Assembly: GCA_027491195.1 (NCBI GenBank)
Contig: JAIXWQ010000008.1
Location: 124,001 to 188,000, forward strand
Length of the DNA: 64,000 nt
Source: Cytophagaceae bacterium
GTDB taxonomy: Bacteria; Bacteroidota; Bacteroidia; Cytophagales; Spirosomataceae
Reading direction: 5' to 3'
The notes under the pieces are model-generated. The model saw nothing but the letters and a program-made list of their open reading frames with translations, had not been told where the DNA came from and ran no database searches. How positions within the stretch are numbered: position 1 is the first letter of the stretch; every line of letters starts with the position of its first letter. This document shows, in pieces, positions 1-9,110 of the stretch. Position numbers and translations under genes: made by a program.

Positions 1-714
1 CTAAGCATGATTCAATATTTCAACGATGTGTTTTACTTGAACTTTCGAGCCCTGACGCCTCAAAATTCCTTCCATGTGCATCAAACAAGACGTATCGGCA
101 CCCACAATATAGTCGACGGCATTCGCCGCATGTTCCTTAATTCGATCCTGCCCCATCTTCACCGAAACCGCCTCTTCCGTCACACAAAAAGTGCCGCCAA
201 ATCCACAACACTCGTCTTCTCGCTCCGGCATCACAACTTCTACACCATTCACCAGCGAGAGTAAATCTTCTAATTTCGAATAAGGCTTTTCGTTGCGTTC
301 AGACATCGAACTTAAACGTAGACCCCGTTGACCGTGGCAACTTTGGTGCAATCCGACGCGATGCGGGAAAGTCGCGGACAAAGCGGAGACTTTCAAAACG
401 TCCGTCAAAAACTCGCAAATTTCATAAACCGAATTTCTGATTTTCTCTGATGGATGATGCTCCTTCAAGTGTAATACGCAGGATCCTGAAGGCCCTACGA
501 TGTAATCAAATCCTTCAAAATTTTGGGTAAAATTTGCATCGCATCCTTCCGTTGAAGAGGCAAAACCGGAATTGGCCATCGGTTGGCCACAGCAGGTTTG
601 GTCAGTAGGAACAATTACTTCGCAGCCCAGTTTCTCTAACAATTCCAAACTCGCCACCGCAACCTGCGGATAGAATTGGTCAATGTAACAAGGAACAAAC
701 AGAGCTACGCGCAT
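1..714 (-). CDS. lutA: LutA-type (Fe-S) lactate utilisation protein
   Basis: A 237-residue protein of the LutA/YkgE family, a cytoplasmic cysteine-rich subunit of the LutABC complex that oxidises L-lactate to pyruvate. Two CCG domains are visible: the first has Cys9, the CCGQP motif at 41-45 and Cys79; the second has Cys126, ECCGFGG at 168-174 and Cys210. The length is normal for the family. It starts 1 base after the kinase stop, so it is the last gene seen in the rhamnose operon. L-lactaldehyde is the end product of rhamnose breakdown and is oxidised to lactate by the fusion enzyme upstream, so a lactate oxidase here completes the route. lutB and lutC, if present, lie off the left edge. Assignment to lactate rather than another hydroxyacid rests on context. 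Confidence 0.85.
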   Translation of the reverse strand: MRVALFVPCYIDQFYPQVAVASLELLEKLGCEVIVPTDQTCCGQPMANSGFASSTEGCDANFTQNFEGFDYIVGPSGSCVLHLKEHHPSEKIRNSVYEICEFLTDVLKVSALSATFPHRVGLHQSCHGQRGLRLSSMSERNEKPYSKLEDLLSLVNGVEVVMPEREDECCGFGGTFCVTEEAVSVKMGQDRIKEHAANAVDYIVGADTSCLMHMEGILRRQGSKVQVKHIVEILNHA

Positions 715-715
715 C

Positions 716-1999
716 TTAAAATCGTTTCAATTGAATTAAATTTTTGGGTGTCTCCCCTTCGTAAACCATCAACGCAGCGCCTAAAGCACTCGCTTGCGCT
801 ACTTCCGCCGCATAAACTTCCACTTCTGGCAACGCATGTGCTAACAAGCACATGTACCATTCGTTTTTACTAAAACCACCGTCCACTAGCAATTGTTTGA
901 CCGGCGCATCCTTCAGCAACAGGTTTAAACTATGGAGCTGTTGACCTACCAAATCTACCATGAATTGATCATACGCCGAAGCTAAATCTGGAAAATCATG
1001 TAAATCACATGAGGCAAAGGCACATTCAAAAACAGACGAACTCCTACTGGATAGTGAAAATACCCGTTCCGAAAACGTCAAATCATGATAGGAACCACCA
1101 AAATGCGCCTCCATTCTCGCTACCTGCTCCTCGTGAAAATGCCCTCCAAACAAGCGAGATGCCTTTACTGGTTTGCCATTTGGCTGCAAATAACACAACA
1201 CGTCCTCCGCTAATTCCTCCGCACTTAAAGGCGATTCATTGAACGGGTGCATCGCGATGCACCAGGTTCCGGTAGATAATAGCACAAATTCATCTGAAAT
1301 CGAACGTAAATAAGGAACAAGTGCCGCGGATGAATCATGCAAACCTAATCCGTAATTAATCCCGTCGATGGGTAAAAAGGCTTCCGTCGAAATAGGGGCT
1401 AATTGATCCTGAATAGTAGCAACCCATGGATGGTATTGACCTAAATCAAAGTCCCATAAAGCGGTGTGACAGCCGATGGACGTAATCTCTGAAACAAGAC
1501 GACCCGTAAATAAGGACGCTAAATAGTTAGAGAAATGGACCGCCTTGAATACCTCAGGCCAGAAAGATCTAAAAGTGGATTCATACACTTGCAAACCCGA
1601 ATTCAAATTGCCCAAGATGGGCGAAGCCGTCTTGCGTGCAAATTCGTCCTCTCCACCGTATTCAGTATATGGAAAGGATTTTGAGACAGGTTTCAAATAA
1701 TTATACAAGGGAGCTAGCGGTTCGCCCACCCGATCCACATAAACAATAGACGCGCCATAGGCGGAAAAATTTAAGCCTATAATCTCGAATTCGGGTAATT
1801 GACAAAGCTCAGCAAAAGTGGATACAATCCATTGTTGCAATGCTCCTAAATCCTCGCAGGCAAAGCCATCTTCATCTACGATCTCGTCGAAAGTCTGCTG
1901 CTTTTCAAACACAATCTCGAAAGTGGTTGACCAGAGAAAGACCTTCTTATTGGTCTTTCCTATGTCAAATACCGCGATAACTGGTGTTTTCAAACTCAT
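716..1999 (-). CDS. FGGY-family carbohydrate kinase, probable L-rhamnulokinase
   Basis: A 427-residue kinase of the FGGY/ASKHA fold. The N-terminal phosphate loop FDIGKTNKK is at residues 11-19, STGTW lies in the middle, and the C-terminal adenosine motif DGGFSKN is near residue 373. It would phosphorylate L-rhamnulose at C1 in the cytoplasm. It is somewhat shorter than the roughly 480-residue enterobacterial RhaB and belongs to the FGGY branch commonly paired with RhaI-type isomerases, so I leave the symbol blank. It starts 1 base after the isomerase stop and its stop lies 1 base before lutA, indicating a single transcript. Substrate is inferred from context; another ketose such as fuculose is possible but less likely. 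Confidence 0.82.
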   Translation of the reverse strand: MSLKTPVIAVFDIGKTNKKVFLWSTTFEIVFEKQQTFDEIVDEDGFACEDLGALQQWIVSTFAELCQLPEFEIIGLNFSAYGASIVYVDRVGEPLAPLYNYLKPVSKSFPYTEYGGEDEFARKTASPILGNLNSGLQVYESTFRSFWPEVFKAVHFSNYLASLFTGRLVSEITSIGCHTALWDFDLGQYHPWVATIQDQLAPISTEAFLPIDGINYGLGLHDSSAALVPYLRSISDEFVLLSTGTWCIAMHPFNESPLSAEELAEDVLCYLQPNGKPVKASRLFGGHFHEEQVARMEAHFGGSYHDLTFSERVFSLSSRSSSVFECAFASCDLHDFPDLASAYDQFMVDLVGQQLHSLNLLLKDAPVKQLLVDGGFSKNEWYMCLLAHALPEVEVYAAEVAQASALGAALMVYEGETPKNLIQLKRF

Positions 2000-2000
2000 C

Positions 2001-3260
2001 TTACAAACCCGTCGCTACCGTTTTAGCACCCCGCGCCGCGATTAATTGCTCGCGCATTTTCTCTTGACGGAACAAGGCAATTGGATCTAAAGCTCCGCCT
2101 AATTCTAAACGAGCCTGTGCCACCAAAGCGCGCACATCCGTGCGGAAAACCGCCTGTAAAATTTCTTGGCAACGCACTACATCGTTCGCTTCTCTTACTG
2201 CTTCTAAGGCTTTGCGGTCTACCAGCAATGCCTGAGCATAGGCGATTTGAATGGCCTCAACGGATTGCAACAAATCCTCTAACGGATCTTTTACGTTGTG
2301 GGAGGCGTCGATCATCCAGCCTAGGTCATTGGCATGATTCATACCTTTTGCATCCATCCCGTCTACTAATTCATTGAAGATCAAGAACAACTGATACGGT
2401 TTAATAGAACCGGCTGTTAAATCATCATCACCATACTTGGAATCGTTGAAATGGAAACCACCTAATTTCCCTTCCATTAAAAGAATCGAGACGATTTGCT
2501 CGATGTTCGCATTCGGTAAATGATGGCCTAAATCGACCAAAGTCTTCGCTTGTGGTCCTAATTTATTTACCATCGAATACGAGGCACCCCAGTCCCCTAC
2601 TGTCGTCGAATAGAAGTTAGGTTCGTAAGCTTTGTACTCTAAATACAAGGACCAATCCGATGGAAGCGCTGCATAAATCTCGCGCAAACTATCCACCGTG
2701 CGCTCATAAGCATGACGGAAGTTCAGTTGACCTGGAAAACAAGAACCATCTGACAACCAAACGGTTAATGCCTTCGAACCAAGTTCGACCCCGTGCTTTA
2801 TCACCTCGATATTATGATTAATCGCCTGTTTCCGAGTCGCTGCAGAAACGTGTTGCAAAGATCCGAACTTATACGAATGAGCCTGATCCGCTTGATCCTG
2901 AAAGGTATTCGAATTCACCGCATCGAAGGCCAATCCGTGTTGTGCCGCTAGCGTACGAATCGCCGCTGGATCCGTGGGGATGTCCCAAGGAATGTGCAAA
3001 GAAATCGCACCTGATGATTGATTCAATGCGTGCAATAAACCAACATCCGCTATTTTCTCTTCTAAATTACGTGGTTCGCCTCCGCCAGAAAAACGGCCGA
3101 AACGAGTTCCTCCTGTACCTAAAGCCCAAGAAGGAATAGCGATTTGGAAATCCTTTAATTTCTGTAAAATCCCAGCTGGCAGATTCACCTCTGATTTTAA
3201 AAAATCCAAGCGGCGATTGTGACCAGCTAGTAAAGCATCGTTATGGTTCGAAATATTCAT
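2001..3260 (-). CDS. rhaI: L-rhamnose isomerase (RhaI type)
   Basis: A 419-residue TIM-barrel sugar isomerase of the RhaI type (Pseudomonas/Rhizobium/Streptomyces subfamily rather than E. coli RhaA), converting L-rhamnose to L-rhamnulose with a divalent metal. Likely metal ligands are seen in order: Glu in LYLEYKAYEP, Asp and His in LVDLGHHLPN, and His and Asp in GGFHFNDSKYGDDD. The N-terminal SWALGTGGTRFGRF segment is typical of this subfamily. It lies 18 bases downstream of the aldolase/dehydrogenase and 1 base upstream of the kinase. The start is an ATG at 3260. The assignment is well supported by both family and operon. Confidence 0.93.
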   Translation of the reverse strand: MNISNHNDALLAGHNRRLDFLKSEVNLPAGILQKLKDFQIAIPSWALGTGGTRFGRFSGGGEPRNLEEKIADVGLLHALNQSSGAISLHIPWDIPTDPAAIRTLAAQHGLAFDAVNSNTFQDQADQAHSYKFGSLQHVSAATRKQAINHNIEVIKHGVELGSKALTVWLSDGSCFPGQLNFRHAYERTVDSLREIYAALPSDWSLYLEYKAYEPNFYSTTVGDWGASYSMVNKLGPQAKTLVDLGHHLPNANIEQIVSILLMEGKLGGFHFNDSKYGDDDLTAGSIKPYQLFLIFNELVDGMDAKGMNHANDLGWMIDASHNVKDPLEDLLQSVEAIQIAYAQALLVDRKALEAVREANDVVRCQEILQAVFRTDVRALVAQARLELGGALDPIALFRQEKMREQLIAARGAKTVATGL

Positions 3261-3278
3261 AGTGCTATTCAGACTAAA

Positions 3279-5357
3279 TTATCTTAAAAATCCTGCCGCT
3301 ACACCACCATCTACGTTCAAAGCATTTCCGGTCGACTTATTCAATAAGCCCCCCACGAATGCAAAGCAAGCGTTAGCGATATCATCTGGCAAAATAGATT
3401 CATTTAAAAGGGTACGTTTAGCGTAATACGCTGGCAATTCGGCTACAGTAATGCCATAGGCTTTTGCACGACCTTCGGCCCAGCCTCCAGCCCAAATGTT
3501 CGAATCCGCAATCACCGCATCCGGATTAACCGTATTGACACGGATGTGATCAGGTCCTAATTCAGCCGCTAATAATCGGGTCATGTGCGCTTGAGCAGCT
3601 TTGGCAGAACCATAACCTACGTTATTCGGTCCAGCTACGAAAGCATTCTTCGACACAATATTCACAATATCACCGCCTAAACCTTGCTTGCGCATCACGG
3701 CAATAGCCGCCTGCGAAACCAAGTATTGGCCTTTCACTAATATGTCATATAATTTATCCCAATCGCCCTGCGTGTGCTCCAGAATTCCCTTCGAAATCGA
3801 AATACCCGCATTGTTCACGATCAGATCCACTCCACCAAAATCCAAACAAGCCTGCTTCATCGCCGCTTCAATCGACTCTTGATTCGTCACGTCAGCGATA
3901 ACCGTCGAAACGACATCCTTCCCGAACAAACCAATGAACTCAGCTTTCGCCTCCGCTAAACGTTCTGCATTCACGTCATTCAAAATAACGCAGGCACCTT
4001 CCTGCGCCATCTTTTTAGCAATTGCTTTTCCAATTCCACCGCCAGAGCCTGTTACAAAAGCGACACGGCCTGACAAAGCTTTTGGCTTCGGCATACGTTG
4101 TAATTTCGCCTCCTCTAATAACCAATATTCAATATCGAATGCTTCTTGACGCGGTAGCGAAGTATAGGATGAAATCGCCTCCGCACCACGCATGACGTTG
4201 ATGGCGTTAGTATAGAATTCAGCAGCAACGCGGGCAGTTTGTTTGTCTTTGGCAAACGTAAACATGCCCACCCCTGGATATAAAATCACCACGGGATTCG
4301 GGTCACGCATCGCTGGTGAATTCGCATGCTTGCATCCATCGTAATAGGCTGCATACATTTGACGGTATTCTTCGAATAAGGGAGTCAATGCCTCCACCGA
4401 AACATCCGTTCCCAACACTAATGGCGAAATCTTCGTCCGCAAGAAGTGATCCGGGCAAGAAGTACCTAATGGAGCTAAACGATCTAAATCTTTTGAATTA
4501 ATGAATTGCAATACGCGCTCATCGTCAGAGAAATGCCCTACCATTTGAACATGGGAGGAACAAAAACCGCGTAAAACAGGTGCAAGAGCAGCCGCCTTCG
4601 CCAAACGTTCCTCAGGAGAAAATGAAGAGATACGTGCACCCCCAAAAATCGTCGACGTTTTCGACTCAATGAATTCCGCACATTTTTCGATCACCTCTAA
4701 GGTATTCACATAACATTCGTATGAGGTATCTCCCCAGGTAAATAAACCGTGAGAGCCCAGCATAATTCCGCGCAATTGAACACCGCGAGAAGCCGCCTCG
4801 TCTAAACAAGCCTTTAATTGCAATCCTAGGTCGAACCCTGGACGTTGCCAGCCTACCCAGCCAATTAATCCACCAAATAATTCTTTCGTAATTTGTTCTC
4901 CATCCTTCGAGGCAGCAATTGCGATCGCAGCATCTGGATGTAAGTGATCTATGTGCTTGAACGGTAAGAAACCGTGTAAGGGAGTGTCGATGGAAGGTGC
5001 TTTGGACGACAAATCAAAAATGCAATGGTTGAATAATTCCACCATCTCATCCTCGTGTGCTAATCCGCGGTACACATTCGTTAAAGAACGTAAACGGTCC
5101 ACATACAAAGCCGCACAACCTGATTTCTTCAAGGTGCCGATGTCGCCGCCTGATCCTTTAATCCACATCACTTCCGTCTCCGATCCGGTTAACGGATCTT
5201 TGTCTTGCAATTTCACCGAGGTATTGCCTCCGCCGTAATTCGTGATGCGTAAATCCGCTCCCAAAATGTTAGAGCGGTAGATAAATAAGTCGACTTCATT
5301 CCCTGCGAGCGTCGCTGCTTTCGCGTCATCCCAGAGATACGATACGTGTTTGTACAT
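3279..5357 (-). CDS. rhaD: Bifunctional rhamnulose-1-phosphate aldolase / L-lactaldehyde dehydrogenase
   Basis: A 692-residue fusion. The N-terminal class II aldolase domain (roughly residues 1-410) has NYGGGNTS and the metal-binding DHLHPDA segment, and splits rhamnulose-1-phosphate into DHAP and L-lactaldehyde. The C-terminal short-chain dehydrogenase domain has the Rossmann motif VTGSGGGIGKA, NNAG and the catalytic YGSAK, and oxidises lactaldehyde to lactate. This two-domain architecture is known from Bacteroidota and alphaproteobacterial rhamnose clusters. An in-frame TTG at 5402 would add 15 residues, but a promoter-like -7 box at 5376-5383 lies inside that extension, so the ATG at 5357 was chosen. 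The leader before this ATG is A-rich. It is the first gene of the catabolic part of the operon. Confidence 0.95.
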   Translation of the reverse strand: MYKHVSYLWDDAKAATLAGNEVDLFIYRSNILGADLRITNYGGGNTSVKLQDKDPLTGSETEVMWIKGSGGDIGTLKKSGCAALYVDRLRSLTNVYRGLAHEDEMVELFNHCIFDLSSKAPSIDTPLHGFLPFKHIDHLHPDAAIAIAASKDGEQITKELFGGLIGWVGWQRPGFDLGLQLKACLDEAASRGVQLRGIMLGSHGLFTWGDTSYECYVNTLEVIEKCAEFIESKTSTIFGGARISSFSPEERLAKAAALAPVLRGFCSSHVQMVGHFSDDERVLQFINSKDLDRLAPLGTSCPDHFLRTKISPLVLGTDVSVEALTPLFEEYRQMYAAYYDGCKHANSPAMRDPNPVVILYPGVGMFTFAKDKQTARVAAEFYTNAINVMRGAEAISSYTSLPRQEAFDIEYWLLEEAKLQRMPKPKALSGRVAFVTGSGGGIGKAIAKKMAQEGACVILNDVNAERLAEAKAEFIGLFGKDVVSTVIADVTNQESIEAAMKQACLDFGGVDLIVNNAGISISKGILEHTQGDWDKLYDILVKGQYLVSQAAIAVMRKQGLGGDIVNIVSKNAFVAGPNNVGYGSAKAAQAHMTRLLAAELGPDHIRVNTVNPDAVIADSNIWAGGWAEGRAKAYGITVAELPAYYAKRTLLNESILPDDIANACFAFVGGLLNKSTGNALNVDGGVAAGFLR

Positions 5358-5375
5358 GTTTATTTCTTTTTTTCT

Positions 5376-5383
5376 CAAAACTA
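5376..5383 (-). promoter_or_regulatory. Bacteroidota -7 box (TAGTTTTG) before the aldolase/dehydrogenase gene
   Basis: TAGTTTTG on the minus strand matches TAnnTTTG. A TTG lies 16 bases upstream, slightly shorter than the usual spacing. It sits 18 bases before the chosen ATG at 5357. It would allow the catabolic genes to be transcribed separately from the rhamnosidase gene upstream. The match is visible; activity is inferred. Confidence 0.5.
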
Positions 5384-5412
5384 CACAGGCAAAAGGGCTC
5401 AACCGTCCTATC

Positions 5413-7740
5413 CTACCTAGGGATAGTCAATAAATTTTTTCCCGCTTTTAATGGGTATTTCTTTCCTTGCCAAACAAAGCTTCCACTGATCGTTCCCGGC
5501 AAGGTAATCGAAGCGCTGCCTGGTTTGTAAGCAACCTGTATTTCTCCCTGCGGATGAGGAACAATTCCCTCTGCTTGAGAAAGTTCACCTAAATGTGGTT
5601 CGATTTTCACTTTTCCAAAAGCCGGCGCATCCGAATCCACCCCTAACACAATTCGGAAGAATTCAATATTCGGACTCGATCCCCAAGCATGGCAATCAGA
5701 ACGCGAAGTGGAAATATCAGACGTCTCTGCCCAAGTCGTTAAACCCATATCAATATTCTCCTTCCATTTGTCCAACCAAGTCATATAATCGTTCCCCTTA
5801 CCCGCTTTCGTTAAAGCCAAGTGAAGGTAGTATTTGAAATAGATGGAAGCTGGAGCTAAATCCTTTTCCACTAAAAGCTTATCCGCCACACCTGAAGCAG
5901 GCATTCCGGCTAATATCGCCAATGAATTCGCATGTTGAGAATATTTATCATGTACTTCCGTATCCGCATACAATCCGCGTCCAGCGTCCCAGTATAATTT
6001 TTGAAGAACCGGCTTCAAGGCTTTCACCTTCGCCTCATAACGAGCAGCCATTTCTGGATAACCAAAATACCTTTCTAATTCCGCCGCATTTTGCAGGACC
6101 CAGATATACTGAAAATCAAGTACAGAAGAACGCCCCGAAGGTCCCACTGGCGCAATTCCCCGCGGCCAGGCATTCACCCAGTCCGAGAACGTCCAATACG
6201 GAATATTTTGCAAGGTTCCGTCTGTTCCCTCAAAGCGAGCAAAATAATCCAAAATACCCCGCATCCCCGCCAGCTTATTTTTCAAGAAAGACGGCTCTTT
6301 TCCATACCGTAAGTAATCATGCAACATCCCGATGTACCATAAGGAGAAGGTCGGAATTTGCTGGTGCAAATCGGTCGGGTAACGACTAAGCGTAATCCCT
6401 TCCGCGATGCGCGAATGATCCATGTGATCTAAAGCTTGGCGAACCAAACGCTCATCACCTGCATAATACAAACTCACGAGGGCCTGAATCCGCGCATCCC
6501 CAATGTATTGCAATTGTTCATAGTAGGGACAATCCATATAAGTTTCCATCGCACATAATCGCGCGGTTCTGAAACCCACATCCAGCAATTGTGGAATCAA
6601 AGGATTGTTCGTTTTCAATGAGGCTTTGGCCTGAAATGGAAAACCAGTAAACACACTTTTGAAATCATGTAAAGTCAAATCCTCCGCTTCCGTCTTAATG
6701 GTCAATCGAACATAGCGAAACGTCCGATAGGTCATCGTCTCAAAGGTATGTGCTCCGCCATCCGCGATAAGGCTATCTTTGCGCCCTAACCAGTATTTAT
6801 TTTCAATCTCATTTCGATTACCCTTGTGGTTGCCGTTCTTCGTCGTCGTACTCAAAGGCTTCTTCTCATACAGTCCCTCTGCATAAGTCAAACCAATTTT
6901 AGCCTCTTTACCACCAGAGAAAATCAATTGTGGATACGCATTTGTTAGTTCTCCTTGATCGACCCATATATCCATAGAAGAATTGGCCATAATCACCAAT
7001 GGACTTCCATGAATCAAATCCCCCTCCCCTTTGCGAATCGCCGCAAATCGTTGCGATTTTAATTCCATAGCAGGAATAGCGGACGGGTATAACATCCATC
7101 CTCTCGAATCGATGGCCGCGCCTTTTGTTAGTCCCGGACCTAAAGATTTAGCAGAGATGAAGGGCGACCAACCTTTGGCATAGTCCTGCAGCTCTCCTGC
7201 GCCCGCCACATAATATCCGGGCACACGAACAGCCAGCGGACTAATTCCTCTATTTTTCGACACCTCCCAACCTACATTCGTGTTGAAAGCTTCAAAAGTC
7301 TCCTCATCAGCCTGCAAAATAAAACCAGTGGCATAGGATATTTGGGCTTCGGACTTCCCTTTCCCCTCATTCCAAACCAAGGCCTCCACTTTATTCTCTC
7401 CTGCCTTAAGATATGGGGCAATATCAAGCGTTTCAAAATTCCAGAAATACAAATCCCCCCGCGCTGGCCCGGCGGATACCCAGGTTCCATTAACGTATAA
7501 TTTGTATCGATTATCTCCGGAAACGTGAATGATGCATTTCGCAGGTTTCGCTAATAAGGGGACTTTGCGCTGAAAGCGGTACACTCCGTAATCCTTCAGC
7601 CCAACTAAATTATAGGCATTCGCCGAGTTTTCGGCGTAAGTTATCCAGGTGGCTTTCCAAGGTTTTTTCCAAAGTTCGGTCTTGATATTTTGGCCATAGG
7701 CGAAAGATCCTACCAAGAGGAGAAGGAGAAGTTTTTTCAT
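5413..7740 (-). CDS. Alpha-L-rhamnosidase, GH78 family, exported
   Basis: A 775-residue glycoside hydrolase of the bacterial alpha-L-rhamnosidase family (GH78). A signal peptide (MKKLLLLLLVGSFAYGQ) points to the periplasm or beyond. N-terminal beta-sandwich domains include a carbohydrate-binding-like segment with YKLYVNGTWVSAGPARGD. The (alpha/alpha)6 barrel follows, with the conserved DCPYYEQLQYIGDAR stretch that carries catalytic acidic residues in this family, and later TTWAETSD and SDCHAWGSSP. It would release terminal L-rhamnose from plant or microbial glycans and glycosides. The aldolase gene begins 55 bases downstream. Upstream is a strong hairpin whose T tract ends 11 bases before this ATG, leaving no room for an ordinary promoter. 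Confidence 0.92.
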   Translation of the reverse strand: MKKLLLLLLVGSFAYGQNIKTELWKKPWKATWITYAENSANAYNLVGLKDYGVYRFQRKVPLLAKPAKCIIHVSGDNRYKLYVNGTWVSAGPARGDLYFWNFETLDIAPYLKAGENKVEALVWNEGKGKSEAQISYATGFILQADEETFEAFNTNVGWEVSKNRGISPLAVRVPGYYVAGAGELQDYAKGWSPFISAKSLGPGLTKGAAIDSRGWMLYPSAIPAMELKSQRFAAIRKGEGDLIHGSPLVIMANSSMDIWVDQGELTNAYPQLIFSGGKEAKIGLTYAEGLYEKKPLSTTTKNGNHKGNRNEIENKYWLGRKDSLIADGGAHTFETMTYRTFRYVRLTIKTEAEDLTLHDFKSVFTGFPFQAKASLKTNNPLIPQLLDVGFRTARLCAMETYMDCPYYEQLQYIGDARIQALVSLYYAGDERLVRQALDHMDHSRIAEGITLSRYPTDLHQQIPTFSLWYIGMLHDYLRYGKEPSFLKNKLAGMRGILDYFARFEGTDGTLQNIPYWTFSDWVNAWPRGIAPVGPSGRSSVLDFQYIWVLQNAAELERYFGYPEMAARYEAKVKALKPVLQKLYWDAGRGLYADTEVHDKYSQHANSLAILAGMPASGVADKLLVEKDLAPASIYFKYYLHLALTKAGKGNDYMTWLDKWKENIDMGLTTWAETSDISTSRSDCHAWGSSPNIEFFRIVLGVDSDAPAFGKVKIEPHLGELSQAEGIVPHPQGEIQVAYKPGSASITLPGTISGSFVWQGKKYPLKAGKNLLTIPR

Positions 7741-7751
7741 AGGTTTAGGAT

Positions 7752-7785
7752 AAAAAAAGGGATCTGCCTAAAATAGCAGATCCCT
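7752..7785 (-). terminator. Strong intrinsic terminator between the M20 gene and the rhamnosidase gene
   Basis: On the minus strand a perfect 10-bp stem (AGGGATCTGC / GCAGATCCCT) with an 8-base loop is followed by seven T residues. It begins 6 bases beyond the M20 stop codon and ends 11 bases before the rhamnosidase ATG. It should end the M20 transcript, and it separates that operon from the rhamnose genes unless readthrough is regulated. Confidence 0.85.
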
Positions 7786-7791
7786 AATGAA

Positions 7792-9102
7792 TTATTTCTT
7801 GGCTTGTTCGAAGTAATCGACTACTAAGCTAGAGAGCGCTTTCACCCCTACTTGGAAATGACCTTCATCTAAATGAAAATCCGGAGTATGGTGTCCTGCC
7901 ACTTCGTCCGCCTTCTTGTTATCCGCGCGAGCGCCTAAAAAGAAGAAGAATCCAGGGACTTTTTGTTGGAAGAAGGAGAAATCTTCTGCCCCCGTATGCG
8001 CAGGAACAACACGTACCCGGTCTTTACCATTCACCCCCTGTAAAGTAGGCAACATTTTCTCCACAAGCTGTGGATTGTTGTAAGTAACCGGATAACCCGT
8101 ACCAATCGTCACATCGGCCTTGCCTCCACCACTTATAGCGATATTCGTGGCAATGTCCTTAATGCGTTGGTGAACTAATTTACGTTGCTCTACCCCAAAG
8201 GTACGGATGGTACCGATCATGTGAGACGACTCTGGAATGATGTTTTGGCGAATACCGCTGTGAATAGCACCTACCGTCACAATCGCTGGATCCTCTGTGA
8301 TATTTACCGAGCGTGAAACAATTGTTTGTAAACCCATCACAATCTGAGATGAGATGACAATCGGATCGATTCCCGTCCATGGACTTGCACCGTGTGCCTG
8401 CTTTCCATTTACTTTGATATCTAATTGATCCACTGCAGCCATAGTAGCACCCGGCTTGTACTCAATCACCCCATTATCAGAACCAGCAGCGATATGTAAA
8501 CCAAAAATGACATCCACCTTCGGATTCTCTAAAACGCCTTCTTTCACCATCAATTCGGCTCCAGAAAGTACCATTTCCCCTTTGTCGTTATACACGCCTT
8601 CCTCTGCAGGTTGGAAAATAAACTTAATGGTACCCGCTAATTTTGCTTTTTCGGATGCCAAAATCTCAGCCACCGCCATCAAGATCGCCACATGTGAATC
8701 GTGACCGCAAGCGTGCATGACACCCGTTTTTTGGCCATTAAACTCTGTAATTACCTTCGATTTAAATGGCAAATCACCTCGCTCCGTTACAGGTAAGCCA
8801 TCCATATCAGCACGTAACGCGACCACAGGACCAGGTTTACCCCCTTTCAATACACCGACAACCCCCGTATATCCTACTTTCTCTTGCACCTCAATCCCTA
8901 AAGAGCGTAAATGAGCCGCAACAATTCCAGCGGTTCTCACTTCTTGATTCCCAAGTTCTGGATGCTCATGAAAATCACGGCGCCAAGCGATGACCTTATC
9001 TTTCAAGGCATCTGCTTTTTGCGTAATTACTGGTTTTAACGAAGACTGTGCGTCCGCTAAAAAGGGTGCTGCTAATAAGGTGATTAAGGCTAGTTTTTTC
9101 AT
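7792..9102 (-). CDS. M20 family metallo-amidohydrolase, exported
   Basis: A 436-residue M20D-type amidohydrolase (IAA-amino acid hydrolase/hippurate hydrolase/N-acyl-amino-acid deacylase family) with a signal peptide ending near LADAQ. Metal-binding segments are visible: MHACGHDSHVA, QPAEEG and HTGAEDFSFF near the C terminus; the dimerisation domain lies between. It probably cleaves N-acyl amino acids outside the cytoplasm; the substrate cannot be told from sequence. An upstream in-frame start at 9126 would overlap the neighbouring gene, whereas MKKLALITLL at 9102 gives a normal signal peptide and an 8-base gap, so that start was chosen. It is co-directional with the TIM-barrel gene upstream and ends in a strong terminator. 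Confidence 0.9.
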   Translation of the reverse strand: MKKLALITLLAAPFLADAQSSLKPVITQKADALKDKVIAWRRDFHEHPELGNQEVRTAGIVAAHLRSLGIEVQEKVGYTGVVGVLKGGKPGPVVALRADMDGLPVTERGDLPFKSKVITEFNGQKTGVMHACGHDSHVAILMAVAEILASEKAKLAGTIKFIFQPAEEGVYNDKGEMVLSGAELMVKEGVLENPKVDVIFGLHIAAGSDNGVIEYKPGATMAAVDQLDIKVNGKQAHGASPWTGIDPIVISSQIVMGLQTIVSRSVNITEDPAIVTVGAIHSGIRQNIIPESSHMIGTIRTFGVEQRKLVHQRIKDIATNIAISGGGKADVTIGTGYPVTYNNPQLVEKMLPTLQGVNGKDRVRVVPAHTGAEDFSFFQQKVPGFFFFLGARADNKKADEVAGHHTPDFHLDEGHFQVGVKALSSLVVDYFEQAKK

Positions 9103-9110
9103 ATATGTGT

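Noticed and set aside
5922-6389. 155-codon open frame on the plus strand opposite the rhamnosidase gene
   Set aside because: It lies wholly inside the GH78 coding region, has low-complexity Pro/His/Ser composition, no promoter or signal, and no family pattern; it is a mirror of codon use on the other strand.
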